Under the pieces are notes generated by a model. That model ran no database searches and was not told the DNA's origin. It saw nothing but the letters and a program-made list of their open reading frames with translations. DNA of 12,962 nucleotides, taken from NCBI GenBank assembly GCA_964246015.1, contig CAXTPG010000119.1, forward strand, positions 1 through 12,962, in the 5' to 3' direction. Below, piece by piece: positions 1-7,676 of this stretch (its first letter is position 1; each line of letters begins with the position of its first letter). This DNA comes from JBBROS01 sp964246015 (GTDB taxonomy: Bacteria > Pseudomonadota > Alphaproteobacteria > Acetobacterales > Acetobacteraceae). A program made the translations under genes and the position numbers.

Positions 1-3000
1 TGACCGGCTCCGGCTTCCAGGAGGCGGCGAGCACGGTGACCGTGGGCGGCGTCGCGCTGGTGGACCGGTTCGTGAACCAGGACGAGGGCGACGTCACGGG
101 CGCGCGCAACAGCTCGTACCGTCTGACGGCGCCGCTGGTGGTCGAGGGTCCGGTGCGGGTCACGACCGAAGGCGGCACGGCGACGTTGGCCGGCCCGTCC
201 TTCGGGGCGCAGCCGCTCAGCATCTTCAGCGGCATCCAGGCGAGCGCCGCCGCGGGCGTGGCGGCGGACGCGAGCCGTCCGTCGGCGAACGTCGGCCAGT
301 CGATCGTGCTGACGGGGCAGGGCTTCACGTCCGCCACGCTGGTGCAGTTCGCGGGCATCGACGACACCGGGGCTGCCGGGCCGATCACGCGGACCGGCAC
401 GGTCGGGTCCGGCGGGACCACGCTGACCCTCGTGGTGCCGGCGCTGGCGCATACCGGCGCCGTGACGGTGCTGGGCAGCGGGACGAGCGTCACGTTGCAG
501 GTGGTGCCGCTGCTCCGTGGCCTGGGCGGCACGGTGGCTACGGGCAACCAGGTCCACATGGACGGCACCGGCCTCGTCGCGTCGGAGCTGAGCGTGGCGA
601 TCGACGGCGTGGCGGCGGGGACCTTCTCGGTCCAGACCGTGGCCGACGTGAACTCGCCCGGCGCCGGCTCGCAGCAGGGTCAGCAGCGGCTGATCGTCAC
701 CGTCCCGGCCGGGACCGGGGCGGGCGTCGTGACCGTGACCACCACTGGCGGCAGCTTCGTGCTGCGGCGCGGCGTGGTCGTCGGCTCGACGACCAGCAGC
801 CCGGCGGCCGACGTGGGGGATACGCTGGCCACCAGCCTGGCGACGACGCTTGCGGCCGGATCGCGGATCGTGGTGAACGCGCGCACCAATGACGGCGCGG
901 CGGCCTCGGGCCTCGACGTCGACCTGTATCAGGTGACGCTCGCGGGGGGGGACCAGCTCACGCTGGGGCTGACGGGCAGCAACTACTCGGCGATCCGGGT
1001 GCTGGACTCGACCGGGGTCGAAGTCGCGCAGCGGCTGTTCAACCCCAGCGGCTCGGCGCCCTTGGTGGTGACCGCCCCGGCCGGCGGCACCTACTACATC
1101 GGCGTCAGCGGCTACGGAAACCTCGGCTACACGCCGACGACCTCCGGCAGCGGCAGCGTGTCGTCCTATACCGGCACCTATCAGTTGACGGCCGAGCGGC
1201 TGGGCACCGGGGACAGCCGGCTGAGCGGGATCACCGCGACGGCGACTGTGGGCACGCCCGCGGCCGGCGGCGTGGCGTCGGCCAACACCGGGCAGACGAT
1301 CACGCTGACCGGCGCCGGCTTCGTCACGAACGAGCCGATCCTGTTCAGCGCGATCGACTCGAGCGGCAGCCGCTACTGGGCGCAGGTGAACGCAACCGTC
1401 GCCGGCAACGGGCTGAGCCTGACGGTGGCCGTGCCGGAGGAGGCGACGACGGGCACCGTCCGCCTCGCCCGCGACCCGGCCGGCCTGTATCTCCAGATCG
1501 TGCCGCGGCTGACCCGCATCGATGCGTCCGCTGGCCAGCCCTATAACGGCTCCGGCATTTCCCTGACCGGGACCGGCTTCGCCGAGGGCGCGACGACGGT
1601 TCAGTGGGGCGCGACGGCGCTGGCCGACACCAGCCGGCGCGACGGCATGGACGTCCGGGCGACCGGGATCACGCTGCGCACCCCGGACGGCGCGCCGACC
1701 GGGCCCGTGCGGGTCGTGACGCTGGGCGGCACCAGCAACGCCATCGGGACCACGTTCAGCGGATTGACGGCTACGGCCAGCAGCGGGACGGCGGCGAATG
1801 GCGGCGTCGCCTCCGCGGTGCCGGGCCAGACGATCACGATCGCGGGCTCGGGGCTCGAGACGTCGACGAACGTCGTGTTCCAGACGATCGGCATCGACGG
1901 CCTGCGCAGCCAGGTCCTGGTGCGCCCGGCGACGGTGAACGGCGCGGGCACGAGCGCCACCGTCGTGGTGCCGATCTCGGCCGTGACGGGGGTCGTGCGG
2001 GTGGTCGGCGACCAGACGGCGCTGGAGGCGCCGTTGCAGATCGTGCCGGTGATCACCGGGCTCGAAGTGGCGTCGGTCGCATCCGACGGGTCTTCGGCGC
2101 TGGTGGTCGTGACGGGACTTGGGTTCATCGAGGGAAGCGCCGAGTACGCGTTCGGATCGACCATCGTGGGCGATCCCGGCGCAGGCACGGGGCCGGACGT
2201 GTATGCCGGCCCGCCCGTCTACAACGCCAACGGGACCGTGAACGTCACGGTGCCGATCACGGCCGGGGCGTTCGGGCCGATCACGGCGTCGTCCGCGGGT
2301 GGCACTAGCGCCGCGTTCACCGCGACGCTCGCGTCCATCACGGCGACGGCCACGACCGGGACGCCAGCCGACGCGGGCCTGGCCTCGGCCAACCCGGGCC
2401 AGACGATCACCCTGGTGGGCGCGCGGCTGACCACGACGACGGACGTGCTGTTCCGCTGGACCGACATCAGCGGCAACCCGCGCATGACCGTCCTGACCCC
2501 CGCGACGGTGGCAGCGGACGGCACGTCGGCGACCCTGGTGCTGCCGACCTACGCGAACGGGCGCGCGAGCCTGCAGGTGTTCGGGTCGTCGTCGCAGCCG
2601 GTGCTGCAGATCGTGCCGGTGCTGACCCTGGTGTCGCCCGGCACGAGCCAGATGACGCTGAAGGGCAGCGGCATGGTGGAGGGCGCGACGACCTTCAACC
2701 TGCCCGGTGCCACCATCGTCGACACGCTGGTGAACGCCGGCGCGGACATCACTTATTCGGACCCGAACTACATCGAGAACGACACGTCGTACCTGCCCAC
2801 GGCCGCGTACGGGAAGGGCAACGTGACGGTCACGACGGCGGGCGGCACGTCGGCGGCCCTGGCGCTCAACGGGTTCAACCCCGGCTATGGCATCCTGATG
2901 GACGTGGCGGTCGATGCAGCCGGCAAGGCCTGGGTCGTCAACTACGCCGACCCTGGCAAGCTCGTGAAGATCGATCCGGATACCGGCGCGACCCTCGCCA

Positions 3001-3578
3001 GCTTCAACTTCACCGCGGCGGGCTTCGGGACCTCGTACACCTATTACGGCATCGGGCTGCAGGTGGTGCCGGCCAGCTTCACGCTCGGCACGACCACGGT
3101 TCCGGCGGGCAGCGTGCTCGTGTTCAACGGCAACCCGGCGAACGACCAGGTCATCGCCGTAAACCCGGCCACGGGAAGCGTCGTCGCGTCCCTCATGCTG
3201 GCCCAGAACTACGACACGACGGGCGGGCTGTATGACCCGACCAGCGGCCATCTGTTCATGCTGGATCGCCGGGCCAGCCCGACCCGTCTCGTCGAGGTCA
3301 ACGCCGTGACCGGGGCGCAGATCGCGACGCTGAACCTGCCGACCGGGGTGAACGAGGCCGGGCTCGCGCTGCACCCGGTCACGGGCAACTTCTGGTTCGC
3401 CGGGCAGAACAACGGGGACGACCTGCAGGAAATCTCGCGGACCGGCGCGGTGCTGCGGACGATCGACCTGGCCCCGCTGGGCGTGCCGGCGAACCGGGTG
3501 ACCGGACTGTCCTTCACCAGCGCGACCAAGGTGCTCGTGAGCACCGACTTCGGCGTGGTGTTCGAGGTCACGGTGTAG
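1..3578 (+). CDS. Large Ig-like repeat surface/secreted-type protein with PPC-like and beta-propeller-like domains (3' part)
   Basis: The reading frame (codons starting at base 3) is open to the left edge, so the N terminus and any signal peptide lie outside the window; the ATG-like start at 36 is internal. The visible part is about 1,190 residues and almost entirely predicted beta-strand, rich in Gly, Thr, Ala, Val and Ser, with almost no Cys. It contains a partial Ig-like unit, then four homologous blocks starting near 228, 1224, 1758 and 2331. Each block pairs two IPT/TIG-like sandwiches marked by GQTITLTGAGF-type and LQIVP-type motifs. At about 800-1205 a bacterial pre-peptidase C-terminal (PPC) type domain interrupts the array (VDLYQVTLAGGDQLTL ... 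GGTYYIGVSGYG). The last 230 residues (2881-3578) resemble an NHL/SMP-30-type propeller, with blades such as MDVAVDAAGKAWVVNY and KIDPDTGATLASF. I see no RTX nonapeptides, LPXTG, autotransporter barrel or PEP-CTERM tail. It sits 13 bases upstream of an adaptor/protease/SecA-like cluster, so it may be that cluster's export substrate (inference). The exact function is unknown. Confidence 0.85.
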   Translation, partial: TGSGFQEAASTVTVGGVALVDRFVNQDEGDVTGARNSSYRLTAPLVVEGPVRVTTEGGTATLAGPSFGAQPLSIFSGIQASAAAGVAADASRPSANVGQSIVLTGQGFTSATLVQFAGIDDTGAAGPITRTGTVGSGGTTLTLVVPALAHTGAVTVLGSGTSVTLQVVPLLRGLGGTVATGNQVHMDGTGLVASELSVAIDGVAAGTFSVQTVADVNSPGAGSQQGQQRLIVTVPAGTGAGVVTVTTTGGSFVLRRGVVVGSTTSSPAADVGDTLATSLATTLAAGSRIVVNARTNDGAAASGLDVDLYQVTLAGGDQLTLGLTGSNYSAIRVLDSTGVEVAQRLFNPSGSAPLVVTAPAGGTYYIGVSGYGNLGYTPTTSGSGSVSSYTGTYQLTAERLGTGDSRLSGITATATVGTPAAGGVASANTGQTITLTGAGFVTNEPILFSAIDSSGSRYWAQVNATVAGNGLSLTVAVPEEATTGTVRLARDPAGLYLQIVPRLTRIDASAGQPYNGSGISLTGTGFAEGATTVQWGATALADTSRRDGMDVRATGITLRTPDGAPTGPVRVVTLGGTSNAIGTTFSGLTATASSGTAANGGVASAVPGQTITIAGSGLETSTNVVFQTIGIDGLRSQVLVRPATVNGAGTSATVVVPISAVTGVVRVVGDQTALEAPLQIVPVITGLEVASVASDGSSALVVVTGLGFIEGSAEYAFGSTIVGDPGAGTGPDVYAGPPVYNANGTVNVTVPITAGAFGPITASSAGGTSAAFTATLASITATATTGTPADAGLASANPGQTITLVGARLTTTTDVLFRWTDISGNPRMTVLTPATVAADGTSATLVLPTYANGRASLQVFGSSSQPVLQIVPVLTLVSPGTSQMTLKGSGMVEGATTFNLPGATIVDTLVNAGADITYSDPNYIENDTSYLPTAAYGKGNVTVTTAGGTSAALALNGFNPGYGILMDVAVDAAGKAWVVNYADPGKLVKIDPDTGATLASFNFTAAGFGTSYTYYGIGLQVVPASFTLGTTTVPAGSVLVFNGNPANDQVIAVNPATGSVVASLMLAQNYDTTGGLYDPTSGHLFMLDRRASPTRLVEVNAVTGAQIATLNLPTGVNEAGLALHPVTGNFWFAGQNNGDDLQEISRTGAVLRTIDLAPLGVPANRVTGLSFTSATKVLVSTDFGVVFEVTV
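228..2880 (+). repeat. Four tandem coding repeats of about 180-190 residues (double Ig-like units), interrupted once by a PPC-like domain
   Basis: Units start near 228, 1224, 1758 and 2331 with the signatures SGIQASAAAG, SGITATATVG, SGLTATASSG and ASITATATTG. Each continues through a GQ(T/S)I(T/V)L-type strand and an LQ(I/V)VP linker into a second sandwich. DNA similarity survives at fixed phase. The 11-mer CAGACGATCAC occurs at 1293, 1827 and 2400, spaced 534 and 573 bases. CAGATCGTGCCG occurs at 1494, 2037 and 2607, and the last two copies share 17 bases. The first unit is more diverged (GTCGGCCAGTCGATCG) and is separated from the second by the PPC-like insertion at about 800-1205. This suggests old internal duplication rather than recent copying. 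Confidence 0.75.
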
Positions 3579-3591
3579 CCGGGATGGCGCG

Positions 3592-5514
3592 ATGCTGACC
3601 CGGCCGGCGCAGACCGAAGCGGCGGACGCACAGCAGCCGGCCCCGCCGCGCGCCCGTGCCGACGCCTGGGCGGTGCTCAACGATCCGGCGGCGCCGGCGG
3701 GCGAGTTCTGCCAGGCGTGGCTCGCCATGCAGTGCGGCCTCATTTCGGGCGCGACGTCCGGCCTGCTGCTGCTGATCGGCGCCGACGGGAAGCCCATGCC
3801 GGCCGCGGCGTGGGCAGGCCGGCCGAAGCCCGCGGACCTGACGGCGCTCGCGACGCGCGCGCTTGCGGAGCAGCGGACAGTCATCGCCTGGGGTCGGCAG
3901 GAGGCGGGCGCCGCGCCCGATGCGGTGACGATGCTGGTGGCGCAGCCGCTTGGCCTGGCACACTCGGCCTGGGGCGCCGTCGCAGTGGCCGCGACGCCCG
4001 GCGGCGGCATCGACCGCGCGGACCCGGAGGGCGTCGCCCGGCTGCTGCGCGGCGGCTCCGGCTGGCTCGATGCGCTCGCGCAGCGGGAGGGCGCCAAGAC
4101 CAAGGGCGCCGAACTCCTCGAGGCCCGCGTCGCGCTGCAGCAGACCGCCGCCGCGATGGATGCGCTGGCGGTGGTGGGCGAGCATGCGCGGCTGGCCCCG
4201 TCGTCGATGGCGATCGCGAACGAGCTGGCGGCGCGGTTGCGGTGCGGCCGGGTCTCGGTGGGCTTGATGCGGGGCCGGGCGGTCCGGCTGCAGGCCATGT
4301 CGCACGCGGCGACGTTCCAGCGGGCCAGCTCGATCGTCGACGTGATCGAGGACGCGATGGAGGAGGCGCTGGCCCAGGGCGGTCCGGTCGCATACCCGCC
4401 GATCGATGGCGAAGCGGGGCCGGCGCGGGTCTCGATCAGCCACCAGGTGCTGGCGACGGCCGCCGGGTCCGGATCCGCGGTCGTGTCCGTGCTGCTGCCG
4501 GGCGCCACCGGACGGCCGACGGGCGTGCTGACGTTGGAACGCCACGGGGGCGAGCCGTTCGATGCGCGCAGCGTGGCGCTCGCGGGCGCGGTGGCGGCGC
4601 TGGTCGGTCCCGTCATCGGGCTGCAGGCGCAGGCGAACCGCTGGGTGGCCGGGCGGGCGTGGGACGCGACGGTGCGCGGCGTGCAGGCGGTCACGGGACC
4701 GCGGCGGCCGGCCCTGAAGATCGGCGTGCTCGCGGCGGCGGGCGTGATCGGCGCGATGCTGCTCGCGACCGGGACGCACCGCGTGGGCGCCCGCGCGGTG
4801 GTGGAAGGGGAGGTGCAGCGCGCGGCGGTGGCGCCGTTCGATGGCTTCGTGGTCGCTGCCCCCGCACGGGCGGGGGACACGGTGCGGGCCGGCGACCTGC
4901 TGGCGGCGCTGGACGACCGCGAGCTGGTGCTGGAAGGCGTGAAGGCCTGGGCGGAGCGCGAGAAGCTGCGCCAGCGGCATCAGGAGGCGGTGGCCCGGCA
5001 CGAACGGGCCAACGCCGCGGTGCTGGCGGCGCAGATCGACCAGGCGCAGGCGTCGCTGACCCTGGCGCAGGACCGGCTGGCCCGCACGCGCATCGTGGCG
5101 CCGGTCGACGGCGTGATCGTCTCGGGCGACCTCAGCCAGATGCTGGGCTCCCCGGTCGAGCGTGGGCGCGTGCTGTTCGAGGTGGCGCCGATGGACCGTT
5201 TCCGCCTGGCCATCCAGGTGGATGAGGGGCAGATCCGCTGGGTCGAGCCCGGGCAGGTCGGGTCGCTGCGGCTGACCAGCACGCCGGGCCAGCCGGTGCG
5301 GTTCAAGGTGACGGGGCGGACGCCGGTCGCCGCCGCCGAGGACGGCCGCAACCAGTTCCGCATCGAGGCGGAGCTGGAGAACGCCGACGCACGCCTGCGG
5401 CCGGGGATGGAGGGGATCGCGAAGGTCGAGGTCGGGCAGCGCAACCTGCTCTGGGTCTGGCTGCATCCCATCACCGACGCGGCGCGGCTCGCGCTGTGGA
5501 AGTGGCTGCCGTAG
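3592..5514 (+). CDS. GAF-GAF-TM-HlyD family membrane-fusion adaptor protein
   Basis: This 640-residue protein has an unusual layout. Residues 36-135 and about 190-340 look like two GAF-type sensor domains (for example TSGLLLLIGADGKPMPAAAW and RVSVGLMRGRAVRLQAMSH). A single hydrophobic segment follows at 375-393 (ALKIGVLAAAGVIGAMLLA). The rest is a HlyD/RND-type periplasmic adaptor: a lipoyl half-motif at 405-443 (APFDGFVVAAPARAGDTVRAGD), an Ala/Gln/Glu-rich coiled-coil hairpin at 445-500, the second lipoyl half at 500-530 (RIVAPVDGVIVSGDL) and a beta-barrel up to about 615. The expected topology is GAF domains in the cytoplasm and the adaptor in the periplasm. The start is 13 bases after the preceding stop and lacks a strong Shine-Dalgarno, suggesting translational coupling. 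The next gene begins 6 bases after its stop. No ABC or RND pump gene adjoins it, so its partner is probably the M50/HlyD membrane protein next door. The HlyD assignment is firm; the GAF calls are moderately sure. Confidence 0.87.
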   Translation: MLTRPAQTEAADAQQPAPPRARADAWAVLNDPAAPAGEFCQAWLAMQCGLISGATSGLLLLIGADGKPMPAAAWAGRPKPADLTALATRALAEQRTVIAWGRQEAGAAPDAVTMLVAQPLGLAHSAWGAVAVAATPGGGIDRADPEGVARLLRGGSGWLDALAQREGAKTKGAELLEARVALQQTAAAMDALAVVGEHARLAPSSMAIANELAARLRCGRVSVGLMRGRAVRLQAMSHAATFQRASSIVDVIEDAMEEALAQGGPVAYPPIDGEAGPARVSISHQVLATAAGSGSAVVSVLLPGATGRPTGVLTLERHGGEPFDARSVALAGAVAALVGPVIGLQAQANRWVAGRAWDATVRGVQAVTGPRRPALKIGVLAAAGVIGAMLLATGTHRVGARAVVEGEVQRAAVAPFDGFVVAAPARAGDTVRAGDLLAALDDRELVLEGVKAWAEREKLRQRHQEAVARHERANAAVLAAQIDQAQASLTLAQDRLARTRIVAPVDGVIVSGDLSQMLGSPVERGRVLFEVAPMDRFRLAIQVDEGQIRWVEPGQVGSLRLTSTPGQPVRFKVTGRTPVAAAEDGRNQFRIEAELENADARLRPGMEGIAKVEVGQRNLLWVWLHPITDAARLALWKWLP

Positions 5515-5520
5515 CCGGCG

Positions 5521-7674
5521 ATGGCAGGGACCGAACCCTTCCTGAGCGCATCGTGGTACCGGGTGGCGGGGCTGCGTCCGCAACTGAGCGAGCACGCGCA
5601 CATCCGTCTGCACCGGTATCGCGGCAAGCCCTGGTATGTGGTGAGCGACACCGCGGCCGGACGCGTGCACCGGCTGACGCCCGCGGCGCTCGGCATCGTC
5701 GCGGCCATGGACGGGCAGCGCACGCTGGACGCGATCTGGCAGGAGGCGGCGACGCGGCAGGGCGACGACGCGCCGACGCAGGACCAGGTGCTGGCGCTGA
5801 TGTCCCAGTTGCACGCCAACGACCTGCTGAAGGCCGATGCGGTGCCGGACACGGCGGAACTGCTGGACCGGTTCGCGCAGACGGAGCGGCGGCAGCGCAA
5901 GGGCCTGCTGAACCCCATGAACCTGCGCATCCGGCTGTGGAACCCGGATCGGTTCATCACGCGCGCCGCCCCCGTGTTCGGCCCGCTGTTCAGCCTGCCC
6001 GGGCTGCTGCTGTGGCTGCTGCTGGTCGTGCCCGCATCGGTGCTGGCGGGGCAGCACTGGACCGCGTTGACGACCGATGTCGGCGACCGCGTGCTTGCCG
6101 CCGACAACCTGCTGCTGCTGCTGGTGTGCCTGCCGCTGACGAAGCTGCTGCACGAGTTCGGCCATGGCTTCGCGACCAAGCGCTACGGCGGCGCGGTGCC
6201 CGAGATCGGGATCATGTTCCTGATCATGATCCCGATGCCCTATGTGGATGCGTCGGCGGCGGCGGGCTTCCGGTCGCGCGCGCGCCGCGTGGTGGTCGGC
6301 GCGGCTGGCATGATGGTGGAGGGCGCGGTTGCCGCCATCGCGATGTTCGTCTGGGTTTCGGTCGAGCCGGGATTCGTCCGCTCGATGGCGTTCAACATCC
6401 TGTTCGCGACCAGCGTCACGACGGTGCTGTTCAACGCCAACCCGCTGATGCGCTACGACGGCTACTACATCCTTTCGGACCTGATCGAGGTGCCCAACCT
6501 CGCGCAGCGGGCCACGCGGTTCTGGTGCCACCTGGCCGAGCGCTACGTGTTCGCGCGGCAGGAGATGCGGGATTTCGCCGCGACCGTGGGGGAACGCGCG
6601 TGGTTTTTGTTCTATGCGCCGGCGTCGACGGCCTATCGCCTGTCGGTCACGTTCGGCATCGCGCTGTTCCTGGCCGAGTATTATTGGGCGGTGGGCGTGG
6701 CGCTCGCGGCCTGGAGTCTGGCGACATCGGTGCTGCTGCCGGTCGGGAAGGCGGTGTGGCACGTGCTGGCCAGCCCGGGGCTGCAACCCGTGCGGGCGCG
6801 GGCGGTGGCGACGACGTTCGGGGGGCTGGGCATCGCGGGCGCGGTGCTGATGCTTGCGCCGGCGCCGCATCATACGATGGCGGAGGGCGTGGTCTGGCTG
6901 CCGGAAACGGCCGTGGTGCGTGCCGGGGCGGAGGGCTTCGTGCAGCGCCTGCTGGCGGAACCGGGCCGCCTGCTTCCGGCCGGGAGCCCAGTCGTGGAAA
7001 GTGCCGACCCGGCGTTGCAGGCGCGGCTGGACGGGCTGCGCGGCCGGGTGGCGGAGCTTCGGTCGCGGCTGCAGGCGGAGCAGTTCAGCAAGCTGGTCGA
7101 CGCGCTGGTTACCCGGACGGAGCTGATGCAGGCCGAGCAGGAGCTGGGCCATGTGGAGCAGAAGGTGCGGGGCCTGGTGGCGCGCAGCATGGACGCGGGG
7201 GTGCTGGCGATCTCGCAGGCGGCGGACCTGCAGGGGCGGTTCCTGAAGGAGGGCGACCTGATCGGCTACGTGCTGCCGCCGGAGGGCGGGCGCGTGGTGC
7301 GGGCGACGGTGACGCAGGACGATATCGGGCTGGTCCGCACGCAGCTCCGGCGGGCCGAGGTGCAGGTGGCCGGGCACCCCGACCAGGTGTTCACGACGCA
7401 GATCGTGCGGGAGGTGCCGTCCGGGCGGGACACGTTGCCCAGCAAGGCGCTGGGCACGGCGGGGGGCGGCGCCGTGCCGGTCGATCCCCGCGACACCAAG
7501 GGCCTGCGCACGCTGCGCCGGACCTTCCAGATCGATATCGTGCTGCCGCCGGGCGCGCCCGGCGACGCGTTCGGGACCCGCGTCCACGTGCGGCTGGAGC
7601 ATGAATGGGAACCGGTGGGCGAGCAGGTCTACCGCCGCGTCCGGCAGTTGCTGCTGTCGCGGCTGGAGGCCTGA
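5521..7674 (+). CDS. PqqD-like / site-2 protease (M50) / HlyD-like fusion membrane protein
   Basis: The protein has 717 residues. Residues about 15-108 resemble a PqqD-type peptide-binding winged helix (YVVSDTAAGRVHRLTPAALG ... LMSQLHANDLLKAD). The middle is an M50 metalloprotease membrane domain with hydrophobic segments near 152-176, 193-210, 229-243, 257-280, 288-304, 374-400 and 430-447. The zinc motif HEFGH (211-215) and the second motif N305-x-x-P308-x4-D313-G314 are both intact, so catalysis is plausible. Residues 456-717 resemble an adaptor: a degenerate lipoyl-like stretch (VRAGAEGFVQRLLAEPGRLL), a charged coiled coil at about 497-555, and a beta-rich tail containing VVRATVTQDDIG. 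It starts 6 bases after the GAF-HlyD gene with no good Shine-Dalgarno nearby, and the SecA-like gene follows after 2 bases. M50 enzymes cut proteins in or near the membrane; PqqD-like domains bind peptide leaders in RiPP systems. Here it could clip or escort an exported protein (inference). The substrate is unknown. Confidence 0.87.
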   Translation: MAGTEPFLSASWYRVAGLRPQLSEHAHIRLHRYRGKPWYVVSDTAAGRVHRLTPAALGIVAAMDGQRTLDAIWQEAATRQGDDAPTQDQVLALMSQLHANDLLKADAVPDTAELLDRFAQTERRQRKGLLNPMNLRIRLWNPDRFITRAAPVFGPLFSLPGLLLWLLLVVPASVLAGQHWTALTTDVGDRVLAADNLLLLLVCLPLTKLLHEFGHGFATKRYGGAVPEIGIMFLIMIPMPYVDASAAAGFRSRARRVVVGAAGMMVEGAVAAIAMFVWVSVEPGFVRSMAFNILFATSVTTVLFNANPLMRYDGYYILSDLIEVPNLAQRATRFWCHLAERYVFARQEMRDFAATVGERAWFLFYAPASTAYRLSVTFGIALFLAEYYWAVGVALAAWSLATSVLLPVGKAVWHVLASPGLQPVRARAVATTFGGLGIAGAVLMLAPAPHHTMAEGVVWLPETAVVRAGAEGFVQRLLAEPGRLLPAGSPVVESADPALQARLDGLRGRVAELRSRLQAEQFSKLVDALVTRTELMQAEQELGHVEQKVRGLVARSMDAGVLAISQAADLQGRFLKEGDLIGYVLPPEGGRVVRATVTQDDIGLVRTQLRRAEVQVAGHPDQVFTTQIVREVPSGRDTLPSKALGTAGGGAVPVDPRDTKGLRTLRRTFQIDIVLPPGAPGDAFGTRVHVRLEHEWEPVGEQVYRRVRQLLLSRLEA
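7665..7669 (+). promoter_or_regulatory. Shine-Dalgarno (GGAGG) deciding the SecA-like start
   Basis: GGAGG lies in the last codons of the upstream gene and ends 7 bases before the ATG at 7677. This favours 7677 as the start of the SecA-like gene. The in-frame ATG at 7605 would add 24 residues, overlap the M50 gene and have no comparable site. Confidence 0.7.
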
Positions 7675-7676
7675 GG

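Noticed and set aside
36..38. Start codon for the repeat protein
   Set aside because: This is GTG in the middle of an Ig-like strand, and the frame continues open to the left edge with the same domain pattern (TGSGFQEAASTVTVGG). It is therefore internal.
1224..2880. CRISPR-like array
   Set aside because: The repeats are coding, in frame, over 500 bases apart and diverged; there are no short regular repeat-spacer units anywhere in the window.
1..3578. RTX/type 1 secretion substrate
   Set aside because: No GGxGxDxxx nonapeptide repeats and no typical acidic C-terminal T1SS signal are visible, and no ABC transporter gene is adjacent.
5496..7604. 702-residue plus-strand open frame overlapping the M50 gene (and a similar one at 7601-9709 over the SecA-like gene)
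   Set aside because: These are Gly/Ala/Arg-rich frame-shifted shadows. The M50 and SecA motifs lie in the other frame.
7605..7676. Longer start for the SecA-like protein (24 extra residues)
   Set aside because: It would overlap the M50 gene by 70 bases and adds a low-complexity Ala/Gly/Pro stretch. GGAGG at 7665-7669 sits 7 bases before the ATG at 7677.
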